This document shows positions 1-12,209 of a stretch of 64,000 nt of DNA, in pieces. The translations under genes and the position numbers were made by a program. The notes under the pieces were generated by a model that ran no database searches, had not been told where the DNA came from, and saw only the letters and a program-made list of their open reading frames with translations. Position 1 is the first letter of the stretch. Every line of letters starts with the position of its first letter. Source of the stretch: Eumeta japonica (taxonomy: Eukaryota > Arthropoda > Insecta > Lepidoptera > Psychidae); contig BGZK01000147.1 of the NCBI GenBank assembly GCA_005406025.1, forward strand, positions 62,001-126,000. The letters are read 5' to 3'.

Positions 1-75
1 CTATGGTGTTGCAAGTGTCCATGAGCGGCGATAATCACCTACACTCTGGTAGCTCATATGCACAATGGGATCTAA
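1..75. repeat. Degenerate dispersed repeat, LINE 3'-tail like
   Basis: The stretch around tgcaagtgtccatgagcggc and the following ~35 bases resembles a very common lepidopteran repeat tail (a 'gtgtccatgggcggc' type block). It lies in the golgin intron at the window edge. The assignment is from memory of the repeat class, so confidence is low. Confidence 0.35.
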
Positions 76-318
76 GGTAATCAGGGAATACAATTATGTG
101 AATAAATGGCAGCTACACCTGTGCTAAATTTTATGTTGATGCAAATGATTATTGGGAAAAATGGCACAATACACAAACGGACAGCCAAATACAAAAGATT
201 CACCATGACCATTTAAGCATGGCATTTTAAAATTGTAGCATATAAGCACAAAAAACATTTCACAGTGCCAAACATGGCATGATGTAGTGATATCTATTTA
301 ATATCTCAGGACACATAC

Positions 319-476
319 AGTGAGTGCATCTAATCTTTCCTCAGCGCGAGTGGCTGCAGATAGTCGGGCTTTCAACTCAGTAAGCTGTCGCTCGGCGAGT
401 TCCCGTGCTGCGGTGGCTTCCGCCGCCTCCGCTTGAGCCGCACGTGCTATGGATTGCGCCGCAGCTGCTTCTTCAC
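319..476 (-). CDS. Golgin-like gene, coding exon 4
   Basis: A 158-nt exon between a tatgtag acceptor and a gtatgt donor (318-313) codes for an Ala/Glu-rich coiled coil (EEAAAAQSIARAAQAEA... to ...RAEERLDALT). GC content is much higher than in the surrounding intron, as expected for a coding exon. The next exon would lie left of the window. Confidence 0.75.
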
Positions 477-2291
477 CTACATATGTCATATTTCTTTCAA
501 TTAAATTTATGAATTACCGTATTAAATAGAATATGAAGTATTAAATAACATACAAACTAATATATATATAATAGATTAATTTTGCTTGCAAATTCAATAC
601 AATCATTCAATGAAGATGAATAAAAGATGATAAAAGGATATGAAAAATTGATGATACACATATAGAATCATTTATTAGATAAAGGTACTAGAAACAAACT
701 GTAGTGAAAATCAGTGATAAAATTTATCTTCCAAAGGCATTGAATTGTAATATATATACATTAATAATTACAAAATAAAACATATTTTATTATAACTTAT
801 ATGTAAATTATTATGTATTCTTGAAATAATATTTTTGTCTTGCATGTTACTGTCTGCAAGTAATATATTCACAACTAAGTTGCTAAGGTTTTCTATCCAT
901 GCAGACATTATCTCAGAAAAAAGTTATAATGATATTCTTCTAAAAAAATGTAAATAAGAACTTTTTAATTTTTTAAACAAAAAAAAAGATGTTTCTCACT
1001 GAATGTTAAAGCACCCAGTTGGAATGAAGTTCCTTTCACTATATTTTATGCACTAAATACCTGACATAATGAAACAAATTAACAATATTTGAGAGTAGTT
1101 AAATGAAAAATGGATTTTGTATTTAAAATACATTCTGCAGTAATTACTAATTAATTCCTAAATTAAATAATATCAAATACAATTAACTGTGACTGATAGA
1201 AAAATTTACTTATACTCAAAATACTTTTTATTCAGTACAGAAATCAAAAATGTATTGGTGAATAAACACACTACCAAACACATAAATCACTTTCAAAGTT
1301 AATTGTATTTAAGAATGGATAAATTATTCATTGTATTTAATACGGGAATATTAACAACTTCTAGATTTAGTTACACTGCCTCTAGAGTGTTATAACAGTA
1401 TATATTTAGTGCATAAACATTTTACATAAAAAGATAATCTAAATAAAAACCATGGTGGTTTATTTTCTATTAAAATCTAATACACACCTTGTACTGTAGA
1501 AAGAGATATTTTGAGTTCTTCAATTTTCTTTTCCCATATAGCATCTCTTTCACGTAGTTTCTCTTCTAACTGCAATGTGTATTGACTCTGTAGAACCACA
1601 TTATCTATTTGTCCTCCAGTGCGTTCTACGAGATATGATTCCAGTTGTGGAGAGAGTGACTATAAGAAAATATTACATGATAAAATTTTAATTTATTATT
1701 CAACATATGTTCTATTTCTTGTGCACAACCATTACATAGTATAATATATGCAACTCATGTAATATGATTAAAATACTATACTATAGATAGATAGACTGTC
1801 CAAATTAAAGTAAGCTAGCTAGTTTATTTCTGCTTATGACATAAAAAGTGATTTCAATGTTCCAATTCAACCATTTAGCATAGTGCCTTATTCAGATTTC
1901 CTCAGTTATATGTTAATTGTGTTAATATCATTTGTGTGATTTTATACTTAAGAAACTGTAACATAAACATGTATGGTAGAAAATCATTAATTTAAATTTA
2001 TATAATGTTAATAACTTGTTATTACTAACATCTGAAGTAGAATCACCATGTCCACCTGAACTTGATGGGCTAACAGTCTGAAATAAAAAAAATATATAAT
2101 TTTAAGTATACATAAAAATCAGAATTTTTTATCAGTGCAGATATTAAAAATTTCACAATTGTGCAAAAACTTACGGAATCATCTTTAAGCGAAATCCGTC
2201 CTAAAAAAGAACCATTGCGCCAACTACTCGTTAGCTTACTTATATCACTTCCTGTTTCTTCTTTAATTTTACTTTTTAAACTTGCAAACAT
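319..2291 (-). CDS. Golgin-like coiled-coil protein, N-terminal four exons (partial gene)
   Basis: Four exons join in phase: 2291-2175, 2077-2030, 1659-1488 and 476-319 (read downwards), giving 165 residues that start MFASLKSKIKEETG and continue past the window edge. The start MFxxLKxKIxEE is what golgin-97 and golgin-245 type proteins carry at their N-terminus. A Ser/Gly-rich linker (exon 2) is followed by two exons rich in Glu, Lys, Ala and Leu with heptad spacing (around EEKLRERDAIWEKKIEEL, then the Ala-rich exon 4), as expected for a long coiled coil. Golgins of this group tether vesicles at the trans-Golgi and bind Arl1 through a C-terminal GRIP domain, which would lie outside the window. 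The start codon is the first ATG of the open frame. A golgin-97 (GOLGA1) assignment is the best guess; another coiled-coil Golgi protein is possible because only the N-terminus is visible. Confidence 0.7.
1488..1659 (-). CDS. Golgin-like gene, coding exon 3
   Basis: A 172-nt exon between a ttatag acceptor and a gtgtgt donor codes for SLSPQLESYLVERTGG... and then a charged coiled coil (EEKLRERDAIWEKKIEEL). It ends in phase 1; the split Gly codon is completed by exon 4. Confidence 0.75.
2030..2077 (-). CDS. Golgin-like gene, coding exon 2
   Basis: A 48-nt exon (16 codons, TVSPSSSGGHGDSTSD) lies between a pyrimidine-poor cag acceptor (2080-2078) and a gt donor (2029-2028). It is phase 0 at both ends and forms a low-complexity Ser/Gly linker. 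It is too short to be found as an open frame alone; the call rests on phase agreement with both neighbours. Confidence 0.65.
2175..2291 (-). CDS. Golgin-like gene, coding exon 1
   Basis: This exon codes for 39 residues, from the ATG at 2291 to ...LKDDS, and ends in phase 0 at a good donor (gtaagt, 2174-2169). It carries the basic/amphipathic MFASLKSKIKEETG start typical of trans-Golgi golgins. Confidence 0.75.
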
Positions 2292-5200
2292 TCTTGTACT
2301 CAGGATAAAACCTTTCAGTCAACTAAATGAAGGAAAAGTGATAAGACGTTAAAATTAACTAACAAGTTTGCAAATGAAGTGATAAAAAGTTTACTACCAA
2401 CCTGTTTTGAAACCAAAACTCATGATAATAAAGACATAATAAACAATATTTAATTTAGTTAATACTTTTACGCCATATCGTCTCTATTAAATTGTTTTTA
2501 GAAATTTTAACTAATAAAACGACCATTCACTTTACAGGAGCAATCATAAAAAATATAACATCAAATCTGCCATTCAATTACTAAATGTCAATCAATGCTG
2601 ACATTTTGATTTTGTTGATGAGTGTGTCAATTACGGATTAACTTCCCATACACGGTGCAACTTGTAAATTTATCATAATTTATTTTAAATTCAATTAATT
2701 ACGCGTGGTATGTAATAAAGAAACTATGACGTGGACGCCACCGACAAGCAAAGCTGATTACTTACATTCAGTTTACGACTCGATTTTTAAAGTGAACTAG
2801 CAAAAGACACGGCTTTGTGAGGGCTCGCAAGATCTAGCAAATGCAGCACATTAGGAGGTGGGAATAAAGATCATTTACGCAAAATTGACTAAGGGTAAAC
2901 GAAGCACGTCGATTTCATACAAATTTATTTCGTCGTGCGTTTTGACTCTATAATAAAAATAAATTCACAATTAACTTTTAAAAAAGTTCAAAAATTTGAA
3001 TTTTGTTACGTGATTTCGGAGAAATAAGATCACTCAGTTATTTTGATATTTAATTATAAATTCATAAAAAACCGGCAGTATTTACGTCCGTGAGAGTGCA
3101 CACAGAAATGAATTTGTGTTCACAAACACATACTGAATTTGGATATTACAATTTATTTGTCAAAATTGAAAGCAGTCACGTCACCATAAGCGTATATTTC
3201 TTCGACATATTTACAAACGCAGAGAGAAAGATATGGCAGCGTAATAATTATATAGATGTGAAAGAGATGTCAGCAATCACAACAGCTTCCGCATTAATTG
3301 GCTTACGGTTCCCACCTTTGGGCTTTACCAATCGTACGAGCTAGACGAATACAAGAGGCGTCGTATAAATGATACGGCAACATAGCCTGGAAAACATCTC
3401 TCTTTATTTATTTACCTTTGAGAGATATCAAGTCTGCTCACTGATTTTTCACATCCTCATATTTTTCGTTTCGAATCTTACAAATAATTTAAAATTTACG
3501 AAAAAGTTACAATAATATATTTTCAGGACGGTCTGTAAGATATTTAAAATAAATATGTGGTTTTTTTTTTCCTGAGGCGGAAATAAATTATTTATTACCC
3601 TCTTATAGTCCGTTATCAACATATTTATATACATATATAAATTGTTTTCAATAAATGTGTGTAAATATATATGTGATTTTCACAGGAAAAATATTTGATT
3701 TTTTTGAATAGGAGCATAACCTTGATAGTGGCGCCTCCTCTCTCCGATGTTTGAGATAAAGTGTTAATATAAATTCACAAATATATAATGGATGCCACTT
3801 TTTGTGATTGGGACAATAAGAACCTTTTAATGAATTTACACTTTTTATTACCTATTAGCCAACATTTTTTTCAATTTGTGTGACATAAAATATTTTTAGA
3901 AAATTGCTTTTTTCAAAATAAATATATAAAAAATAATCTCTTTTTCCAATTTTTTTTTCCAATGTATTTGAAAAAAATTTTTTTTTAATAAATTTTTAGA
4001 AGACAATTTTTAGAAGTATTTTTTTTTAATTTGTTTTACTCCTAAATGTAAAAAAAATGATTTGAAGGAAATAAATTTAAAATTAAAATACCTTTTTAAG
4101 AAAACTGGAAAAATGAGATATTGACTTTTTTAATCTATTTCATTTTTATGCTCAACATGAAAAAAAATAAAATGTCTCAATTTTATCGTTCAATACTTTA
4201 TTTTGTTTATTTTATTATTTCTAATGAATCTGATATTTCTTTCGATTCTATTTTTGCATGCCTCATAAGTGGAGCGTCGAGGTAGTGCTCTACTCTCGCC
4301 TTACAAAAATCGAGTTATTTTTTGAACTTAAAATTTTTTCATGTTACTCATAATGTACTTATAGACTTATAAAAATGCACGAATGATAAGAAAAAATATT
4401 CGTACTAATATATATATTTGTAAAAATTGAACGCCGCTATAAAGCGTGCGCTTTTGGATTTTCCAAAATTTTCTTAAAAATTAAACCATGAAACTGTAAA
4501 ACTAAAAAAAATAGCATGTTTTTTTCTTCAATAATTATCATAGTATAATTTGTAATAAATTGTAATAATAAAGTTAACTAATAAAATTTATGGAATAGAA
4601 TCGTCCTTTAAGCCACAGACTGGAGGAGAGCGTACAACGGTGCGGCAGCGGGGAGGGATGGCAGCGATTATGACAATAGCCTGTACTTGCAAAAGCGCGT
4701 CCTGACACAGTGATAGCGATAGAGCGCGACGAGCGATGTTGGTGCGCCGCGGACGTATACAGGATGGAATCGATCTTGCATCTTTTCGCAAATATTCGTA
4801 ATCTCCTCCTTTTTTAGAACAATTTCGTCAAAGTAAATACAACAAAAATGTACTTATAAAATAATATAGACATAACACTACTAAATGCTTGTCATGACTG
4901 CAAGCGTGAGTTTCTGCGCCGTCCAACGGTGGTAGATGGGTGGGAGGGGGAGATACGTGATGAACACGAATTCTGCCTCGAGCTCGGTCCATGCGATGTA
5001 TTATTTTTTTAGTAATGTAAAGGTAGCCAAAGGTATTATTGCATTAGTCTCTGATTTCTCACATGTATTCTACTCACTACTAAACAAACAAGGCATAATA
5101 AGGCAAATCATTGCATAAACGGTATACAGCACGTAATATTACTTGTGGTGTTGTACTGTAGACTCACAGGTTTTTGACTAGCAGGGTATCACAATAAAGT

Positions 5201-5870
5201 CTTAGAGCCGCATCAATGTTGTACCTCTGGAAACTCTCCAACAATGAATCATGTTTGCATATTCGATAGCAGTGAAAGGCATTGTTATTGAATACTTAAA
5301 TACTAATCACAAGCAATCTTAGTTTCATAAACGTCAATATCGTAAACGTAACACTTGTACTAACAAAACACCTACTTATCGTTGAACTTGCACGAAATTC
5401 AACGAACGCACACGTCTGGGCTACGCGTACCCCAATGTTCATTTTACTCTATGGCTACGCGATCGACTGCAGGCGGTTGCAGGGCGCACTTCACGTTTGG
5501 CAACGTAAACTGGTGCTTCAGGAACTCTTACTCATTGAACGAAACGAAACAGCGCTAACCGTTCCTCAACATTTGTATTCTGTAAGAATGTGGTATCTTA
5601 TCGGTTAAGCAGCCCATTTTCGTGGTGCAGCCAAATTAACGACAGAATGGCTGAACCACATTGATTACGAAATCGCACTGAAATCATCGTTACGCATTTC
5701 CACACTTACGCAGCGCACCAATAAAAAAAAAAAGAAAACAGTAGGTAAAAAAAAAGGCAAATTTCTTACTTTCTTCATATAATTTAAACAATTACCTACT
5801 TTTATTAGTTACTAAGACTCACATACATTATTATATAATATTAATTACAACATAATAAAAACCGAAAATC
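2292..5870. other. Golgin upstream region and intergenic DNA, no gene seen
   Basis: The first ~550 bases (2292-2850) must hold the 5' UTR and promoter of the minus-strand golgin gene; no clear TATA box or initiator can be fixed. The rest is AT-rich with poly-A/T runs (3880-4180). A somewhat GC-richer island at 4600-4770 and scattered unique-looking sequence at 5160-5720 have no supported coding frame. Short open frames here (for example 3090-3344) look like chance. Confidence 0.5.
5801..5806 (-). terminator. Candidate polyadenylation signal after the 133-aa ORF
   Basis: AATAAA on the minus strand, about 75 bases downstream of the stop codon at 5880. In AT-rich DNA this hexamer is frequent by chance. 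Confidence 0.25.
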
Positions 5871-5879
5871 GAAATAAAA

Positions 5880-6281
5880 TCATTTTCCATTTTCATCCTC
5901 CATCGTCTTATCTTCAATATTTTTAGACTCATTTTCTTTTTTAAAATCGTACATATTTTTGTTAAATTCCTTCATGTAGTACCTCTCTGTGGTTTCAAAT
6001 GAATAGAAATCGGTTATTTCGAATTTAGTGTGTAATGCCCTTATAATAGTTATATGCGTTGTGCATATAAATATTAAAAGAGCATTACACACAACTATAC
6101 ATACATTAAAGTGGTTATCCAAAAATATTTGCATAGTGTAATAGATGACGCTGAACGCTAATTGAAAAACAGTAAAAATTGGGAACGAAACAGAAATCGG
6201 GGGCATCAATTTCAAAACAGCAAATCTACTGTTAAAATAGTAGGGTTGGTAACACTGGCCATCCACTTTAGTTATTGGCAT
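5880..6281 (-). CDS. Unrecognised 133-aa ORF with two membrane segments
   Basis: This is the longest uninterrupted frame between the two genes. I do not recognise the product. From the ATG at 6281 it has a short N-terminus (MPITKVDGQCYQPYYF), two hydrophobic segments at about residues 27-53 and 58-80, and a very polar Lys/Glu-rich tail ending MEDENGK. The frame stays open about 36 codons upstream of this ATG with no in-frame stop until near 6350, so it could also be a 3'-terminal exon. A minus-strand AATAAA lies 75 bases after the stop. It could be a single-exon gene, a last exon of a membrane protein, or a chance frame in AT-rich DNA; nothing else supports it. Confidence 0.3.
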   Translation of the reverse strand: MPITKVDGQCYQPYYFNSRFAVLKLMPPISVSFPIFTVFQLAFSVIYYTMQIFLDNHFNVCIVVCNALLIFICTTHITIIRALHTKFEITDFYSFETTERYYMKEFNKNMYDFKKENESKNIEDKTMEDENGK

Positions 6282-6289
6282 ACTTAATT

Positions 6290-7150
6290 TGTATTCGCTT
6301 CCATAAATAATATAAATTTTGATTGCATAATTGAAACTGCATTTTTATTTAACTCTTTCATTCGCTTTTTTTATTCATTTCTAAAGACTTCACGTTGCAT
6401 TCATAAGAAAGTATTGTACAATGAGAAAAAAATAAAATTAAATTAGAAATTGAAACAGTATAATTATATTATTATTATTACGTTTGCATATCTTTTGCCA
6501 TTAATTCTATAAATCTTTTCTACTATTATTTTTCCCACTTATAATAGGTTTGTAAGTTAGTTCCCTAGTTATGAAATTATAAGCAAAGTAATGAATAAAC
6601 AGATAAAAAATAAAATTATATGTGTAATTACAAGGTTTTCTATAATTTACATTTACAGACATTACTTCGTAATAGTTAATACCTAATATACATATATTAC
6701 ACCCTTTCAGATTTTGCTAGCATGTCAGTATTTAAAATTTGAAATAAAAGTCAATTAAGAAGATTGGCAAATGCGTTTAAAAGGACAATAAATACAAATA
6801 AAAATTAAAGGGTACAACCACAATACAGAATCATCGTAAGTACTTACTCAATTACATAGCGATAAATGTATATTACTAATATTGCAAATCTGAAGAGGTT
6901 GTTTGTTTGTCCATGCTCATGTTAGGAACAACCAATCTCATTTTAAAAATTCTTTTGGCATTATACAGCTCTTTTAAGCTTTATTGGTTAAACAAAAATA
7001 TTACTTTTGTTTCAGTCAGTTAGGTACATAAAAAAGTAATTTTAGTTTCTATATGTTGTAATAAACATTTTCAAAATATTGGATTAAAAGCATTATAGAG
7101 TCGCAGCATATAGGACAATAAACAGTATTATGAAATTAGAAAAGACATAT
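6290..7150. other. Intergenic AT-rich DNA, nothing recognised
   Basis: No coding frame, RNA gene or clear repeat was seen between the 133-aa ORF and the LINE that begins near 7150-7190. Confidence 0.5.
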
Positions 7151-7693
7151 GTTTAGTTAAATTTATTGCTCAATATAATAACAAAAGGAGAGAGGGCGCG
7201 ACTGTGCCACGTATAACAGCTTGTAACGTTTACTCCGTATAAATTCGATCTTAAAAATAACAAAGTGGGAAATACTCTAAAGTTACTGAAAAAACGTCGA
7301 AATAAGTGTCCAAAAAACACAGTGAACAAACAACAAGTGAAAATAAACACTAAATAGTGATAAAAAACAGTAAAATAGTGCTCCTGTTTACATGAGTCAT
7401 TACCACAAACTTACGTGAAATAGTGGCTATTCCGAACAACCAGTTAATAGTGTGACAATTCTGTAATGAATGTGCGACACAACTCAGTGGGAACTCAACG
7501 AAAATTCAACTTTTATTTAAAAAATAACCTAAACGTGTTGCAAATTTTGCAAATTTTGCTAAATCATATCAGATCAATTGGAAAAGTACATGACTAAAAC
7601 AACAGAGGGCGCTTAACACAATATACTTATACGAATACTCGCTAATAGAGGGCGCAAAGCTAAAAAGAACAGCTAAAAATATAAAAATCAAAA

Positions 7694-9070
7694 ATGGAAG
7701 AGGTAATGGCAGCACTTCGAAAAATTCAAAATGATTTAGATGAACAGAAAACCACTATTACAAAGAACGCAGACGAAATTACGGAGAAAGTAAGGAGAAA
7801 TATAAACAAATTATTGGATCAAAAATTAAAAACTGGAAAAAAATCAGGAAAAACTCGATAAAAAAATTGAGAACCAAGAACAAAGGTTAAATCAGCTGGA
7901 GAGACAAGCAAGACAAAGAAACGTTGTTTTCTTTGGTATAGAAGAAAATGAACGTTCTTATTCACATCTAGAAAACAATCTAATCGATTTCTGGAAAAAT
8001 ATTTTTCTTTAAATATAAACTGCCATGACTTAGAAGCTGCCAGACGAATAGGGAAAAAACGACAAGCCCCGTCCGATAGCAGTCACATTCGCCACTTTAG
8101 GTAGCAAGATAAAGGTAATGCAACAAAAGAAGCTCTAAATGATACTGGCTACTACTTAAAGATGATTACCTTATCACGTCCTAGAGAAAAGGAAGATGCT
8201 TCAGGAACAAGTCAAAATAGAGCAGGAAAAAGGGAACAAAGCTATTATTAAATACGATAAGCTGGTAGTACTTAAACATAACAAAACAGATGCCGACCAC
8301 ACGGACAACAGAAAAAGGTACCTCTCTATCTCTCCACAACACGAAAAAATTGCCAAAAAAAAATACTTCAAGTACCAGTACACAAGCAGCTAAAAAAAAT
8401 AAAACCGTTCAAAGTCACACAACACTTCAACGATCCTCCAGCATCTCAGAAGGAGTGATTAAACCAGGAATGCTCAACTTTTTAGTAAACAAGAAAGACC
8501 TACAGAGCGACGAAGAAAAAAATAAAAGAAACAACAACAACAAATAGCAACTAACAGCACCTCTCTCAGCAAACAAACACAACAAAGAACTCAACAAAAT
8601 GAATTTCTACATCTTCAAGCCGGCCGGTCACCGAGGAAGATTACGACCAAAACCTTCCAACAATACTATTAAAACCAACTCATCAACCAAAGAAAACAAT
8701 TTAATTAACCAGCTATACACAACCACGTACAATGTGAGAACGCTCTCCTCACAAGAACGTTTAATTGAACTCACCGAAGCTTTAAAAACGTAAAAACGAT
8801 ATCATCGGCTTATGTGAAGTTCGTCGCCTCGGAAGCAAGATAACAGAGTACGAAAACTTTATCTTTGCCACACTGAGAGTCACCGGAAGCAGATGAAGAA
8901 GAAATCGTCGCATTCTATGAAACCACATACAAAGCCATCGAAATAGCACACAAAGATTTTATTTTGATGGGAGATTTCAACGCAAAATAGGAGAACCGCA
9001 AAGTGACGAGCAACTAGTAATGAAACAAAATGGATACGGACAAAGAAACATTAGAGGGCAGCGTCTTGTT
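7694..9070 (+). pseudogene. LINE ORF remnant: coiled coil plus partial endonuclease
   Basis: The ORF begins at 7694 and is broken by a stop near 7860 (frame resumes as KKIENQEQRLNQLERQARQRN) and by later frameshifts. Recognisable blocks in order are a Lys/Glu coiled coil, the VVFFGIEE block, a Lys-rich hinge around 8200-8550, and the endonuclease N-terminal half (TTYNVRTLSSQERL, IIGLCEVRRLGSK, MGDFNAK). The RT domain is absent. The protein cannot be functional. Confidence 0.7.
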
Positions 9071-9274
9071 GATTTCTGCAAGAGGCCTTCACCTGAAGAG
9101 GGTTCCTATACAATCATTAGAATATTAGATAATTAGAATAGTAGATTATATAATATAGATTATATATTATAGATATAATACTTAACTTATACTAATAGAT
9201 TTGTTAAGTATTGCATAGGTTTAGAAACCACATAAAGAAAAATGTTATGTTACCTTACTGTTACTATATTGGGA

Positions 9275-9280
9275 AATAAA
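9275..9280 (+). terminator. Polyadenylation signal of the LINE remnant
   Basis: AATAAA followed by a T/A-rich tail at the 3' end of the element; it marks the retained LINE 3' terminus. Confidence 0.5.
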
Positions 9281-9789
9281 AGGCTTTTTATTTTTTTTAA
9301 TTTTTATTTTTATAATAACAAAAATTGTTTTCCGAAGTATCTCAGAAAACATAAATCTAACCTAAAACGTGGAGGCGATGTATAACATCGTTAATAACCA
9401 CTTTTTATGACTCAATATTATAAACAAAAAATACACACAAGAAAGGGAGTCCAGTCTGCACACCTGCCAGTCTATGGTATGGCGGTATGGTACTTGAGAT
9501 GATTAAACCGAGACAGGAGACGTACCGCCTAAGCCCTCGCAAGTAAGTCACGTCCTACACTGATTTATTTTTTGAGTTTTATACCCTTAACGGTTTTACC
9601 TTCAAAAACTACGGATACTCGTAGTAAACATCGATGTATACCTACAAAGCATTATTCCTGATTATAATCTTTTAGGGTTTGAATCACCAAAAATCTTTTC
9701 TTTTCAATGCAGATATTTTCTTAATAGATGTCTGCATCGTATAAATAACCTACTTACAGAGTTTCGCTTTTGTAGAACATGAAATTCCG

Positions 9790-11450
9790 GAGATATCATG
9801 ATAAGTTAAAGAGAATCGAAACGTTCTTTAACCGGCATTCCTGTTTTGACTAGTTTCTTAACTCATTTTCCGGTTTAGCCGGATCGTTACTGAAGGAACG
9901 TATTCCGATCTGTAGCATTTAGAATTTAAATATGCTAGTTCTGAAGAGGTTGTCAATATATTTAAATCTTTAGACATGAAGAGGACTGCTGACCTTCATG
10001 GTCTTTCCGTTAATTCTAAACTCCATTATACGTTGCATTGCATTGCACTTGGCGTTTATCGTTAATAAGTGTCTAGATGAAGGCGTATTTCCCGATTTGA
10101 TGAAAGAAAGATTCCATTATTTAAAGACGATAGTAAGTCAAACCCCAACAACTTTAGACCTGTATCTATACTACTGTCACTTAGAAAAAATTTCGAAACA
10201 TTAATCGTAAATAAGTTGTTAGTACATTTTTATACTAATTAATTTACATAATAAATTAAAGTCTAAGAAACAGTTCGGCGTTACTCGGGGTCGCTTAACA
10301 ATCGTTGCTGCCGTTGAGCTCGTGCAATATATTTTTGGAGCGTGGAAGGATTCGCGAGATGCAACTGGCGTATTTTGCAATCTCTCCAACGTTGTTTCCC
10401 TTGAGACTCGAATCGGGAAACTAAGTTACTATGGAGTGGCAGGCCGAGCATTGTCAATGACATGAAAACATGTTGCTCTGTAGTCCACATGGGTGTGCCA
10501 CAGGGATCAATTCTTGGTCCCTTTCCCTTTTTATTTATATGACTTAGCAAGCCTTATTAAAGACGTTCATGAGATAGCACTGTTTACAAGATGATATTGC
10601 TTTATTATTCAAAGTAACAACGTTGTGAACAATGTTATCTCTAAGACAGAAAGATGGTTTACTGCAAATAACCTACTTCTTAATGAAATTAAAACAAAAT
10701 GTATATGTTAAAACTGATAATTTAATACATCAAATGAAACTAGTAACGCTATCTATTGACATTGTCAAGTACTAAGTGCCCGATAACTCAATTATATCTG
10801 TTTCTATAATCTGTAGACTGTTTCTTTGTAATCTGCTTATTCTAAAACGAATATACAGTTTTGCGATAGCCACAGTTGAAGTAATTTGTTTTATTTTCTA
10901 ATAATATAAAATCCTCACTTCCAAATGTAAAATATGTAACCGGAACTATTTCAGTACGTAACGAAGAATTGAAGTTTGTTAATACTAGGAATACTGCTTT
11001 GATTAGTTTATTTTGACTGTTTCCATAGCCTGATGTCGTACGGCATCTTGCTCTGGGGATACGCCGCAGATATTCATAGAATTTTCGTGCTGCAGAAGCG
11101 GGCCGTTCGTACGATTTACAAGCTCGGATCTCGTGTATCTCATAAAAGGAGTTTAAGAAAATCAAAATCTTAACTCTGCCATCCCAACTCATATACAAAA
11201 ATTTATCATATGTAAAAAAATTAGGAATGTGTAAATAAATAGTAATCGACCTAAGCACAGTACCTGAAATAAAAATAAATTGTGTTTACATGTTAGTGGA
11301 CTATGTAGTCACAAATTCATGTAAAGGGCTCTCTGGTTATATAAGATTTACCCTTATATAAATTTAAGAGCATTATTAAACAATCACTTAGTATTATACA
11401 ATTTCCGAATATTCCGTTGATAAGTATTCGTGATCATAAGTGACTTGACT
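9790..11450 (+). mobile_element. Jockey-like LINE, degenerate reverse transcriptase copy 1
   Basis: Translated fragments in several frames follow the order of a jockey-type RT: a 'VFPDLMKE' block at about 10090, 'QFGVTRGR'-like sequence near 10275, a degraded YxGVPQGS-type region near 10490-10510, and a C-terminal block near 11020-11130 reading MSYGILLWGYAADIHR followed by FVLQKRAVRTIYKLGSRV. Stops and frameshifts occur throughout. It belongs to the same family as the copy at 30117-32060 and shares its 3' part. It lies directly before the mariner stack. Confidence 0.75.
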
Positions 11451-11732
11451 TTTTACCAAAATGTTTCGTTCGTCAATGGTTTTACATTTGTTTTGACTAT
11501 ACTTGAAATGAAAAAAAGGGGTACCCTTGAGTATTAATGTGGAGAAAAAAGTTTTTTCGTATTCTATATACAAATTAAAGATAATATTTCAACACCATTT
11601 TCTTCAATAGCTTGTTGCCATTTTGTATGTAGTGTCATAGTCCTATTTCTGTAGAAATTGTGGGACTTCCGATCAAAAAACTGACAAGTAGTCTTGATCG
11701 TCCTCTTTTGATGTTAACCTAACTACCTATAG

Positions 11733-11869
11733 CAGTGGCGGATTTATATTTTTTATAAGTGAAGGCCACTTTATTTCCGCCGCCCATGTACCTTTCTAAA
11801 ATAATAATATTATAAAATCTGCCGCCCCTAGGCCGCGGCCTACATGGCCTATTGACAAATCCAGGACTG
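11733..11869. mobile_element. 137-bp hAT-type MITE in the outer mariner
   Basis: The element has imperfect terminal inverted repeats (CAGTGGCGGATTTAT against CAGTCCTGGATTTGT) and is flanked by an exact 8-bp duplication, ACCTATAG (11725-11732 and 11870-11877). A CAG start with an 8-bp target duplication is the signature of hAT elements. It has no coding capacity and must be moved by a transposase elsewhere. It splits the C-terminal part of the outer mariner transposase. Confidence 0.85.
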
Positions 11870-12209
11870 ACCTATAGAATTCTGAAGAGACCGAAACAGT
11901 TGAAAATCCGAGGGTGCAAGGTCAGGGCTATATGGTAGACGCATTGTTATTTCCCAATCAAATTCTCTCAATTTTTACCGAGTGGCTACAAATGTATGTA
12001 GTCTGGTGTTATCATGGTAATAAATTACACCTTTTATGTTGATCAGTTCTAACCATTTTTTCTCTAATTCTTGCTTGAGTTTTATCAGCTTTTGGCAGTA
12101 GAGATTTGAATTGATGGTTGTCGCCGGCGGTAAAAACTCATAATGAATAATGCTCTTCCAATCCATAGACGTAGCATCAACTTAGTGGGAGTTAATCCGG
12201 GTTTAGCTA

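Larger units (their letters stand above)
7150..9300 (+). mobile_element. Internally deleted non-LTR retrotransposon (RTE/CR1-like LINE)
   Basis: A LINE remnant with 5' leader (about 7180-7693), the start of the ORF at 7694 (MEEVMAALRKIQNDLDEQKT), a coiled-coil and RNA-binding-like part (ERQARQRNVVFFGIEE), then the start of an apurinic endonuclease domain (TYNVRTLS..., DIIGLCEVRRLGSKI..., ILMGDFNAK). The reading frame is broken several times. After about 9080 the element jumps straight to a short AT-rich 3' end with AATAAA at 9275-9280 and a T/A-rich tail, so the whole reverse transcriptase is missing. The exact ends are uncertain because no target duplication was found. Confidence 0.75.

Noticed and set aside
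10842..11258. 138-codon minus-strand frame
   Set aside because: It is antisense to the C-terminal part of the jockey-like RT remnant (MSYGILLWGYAADIHR on the plus strand).
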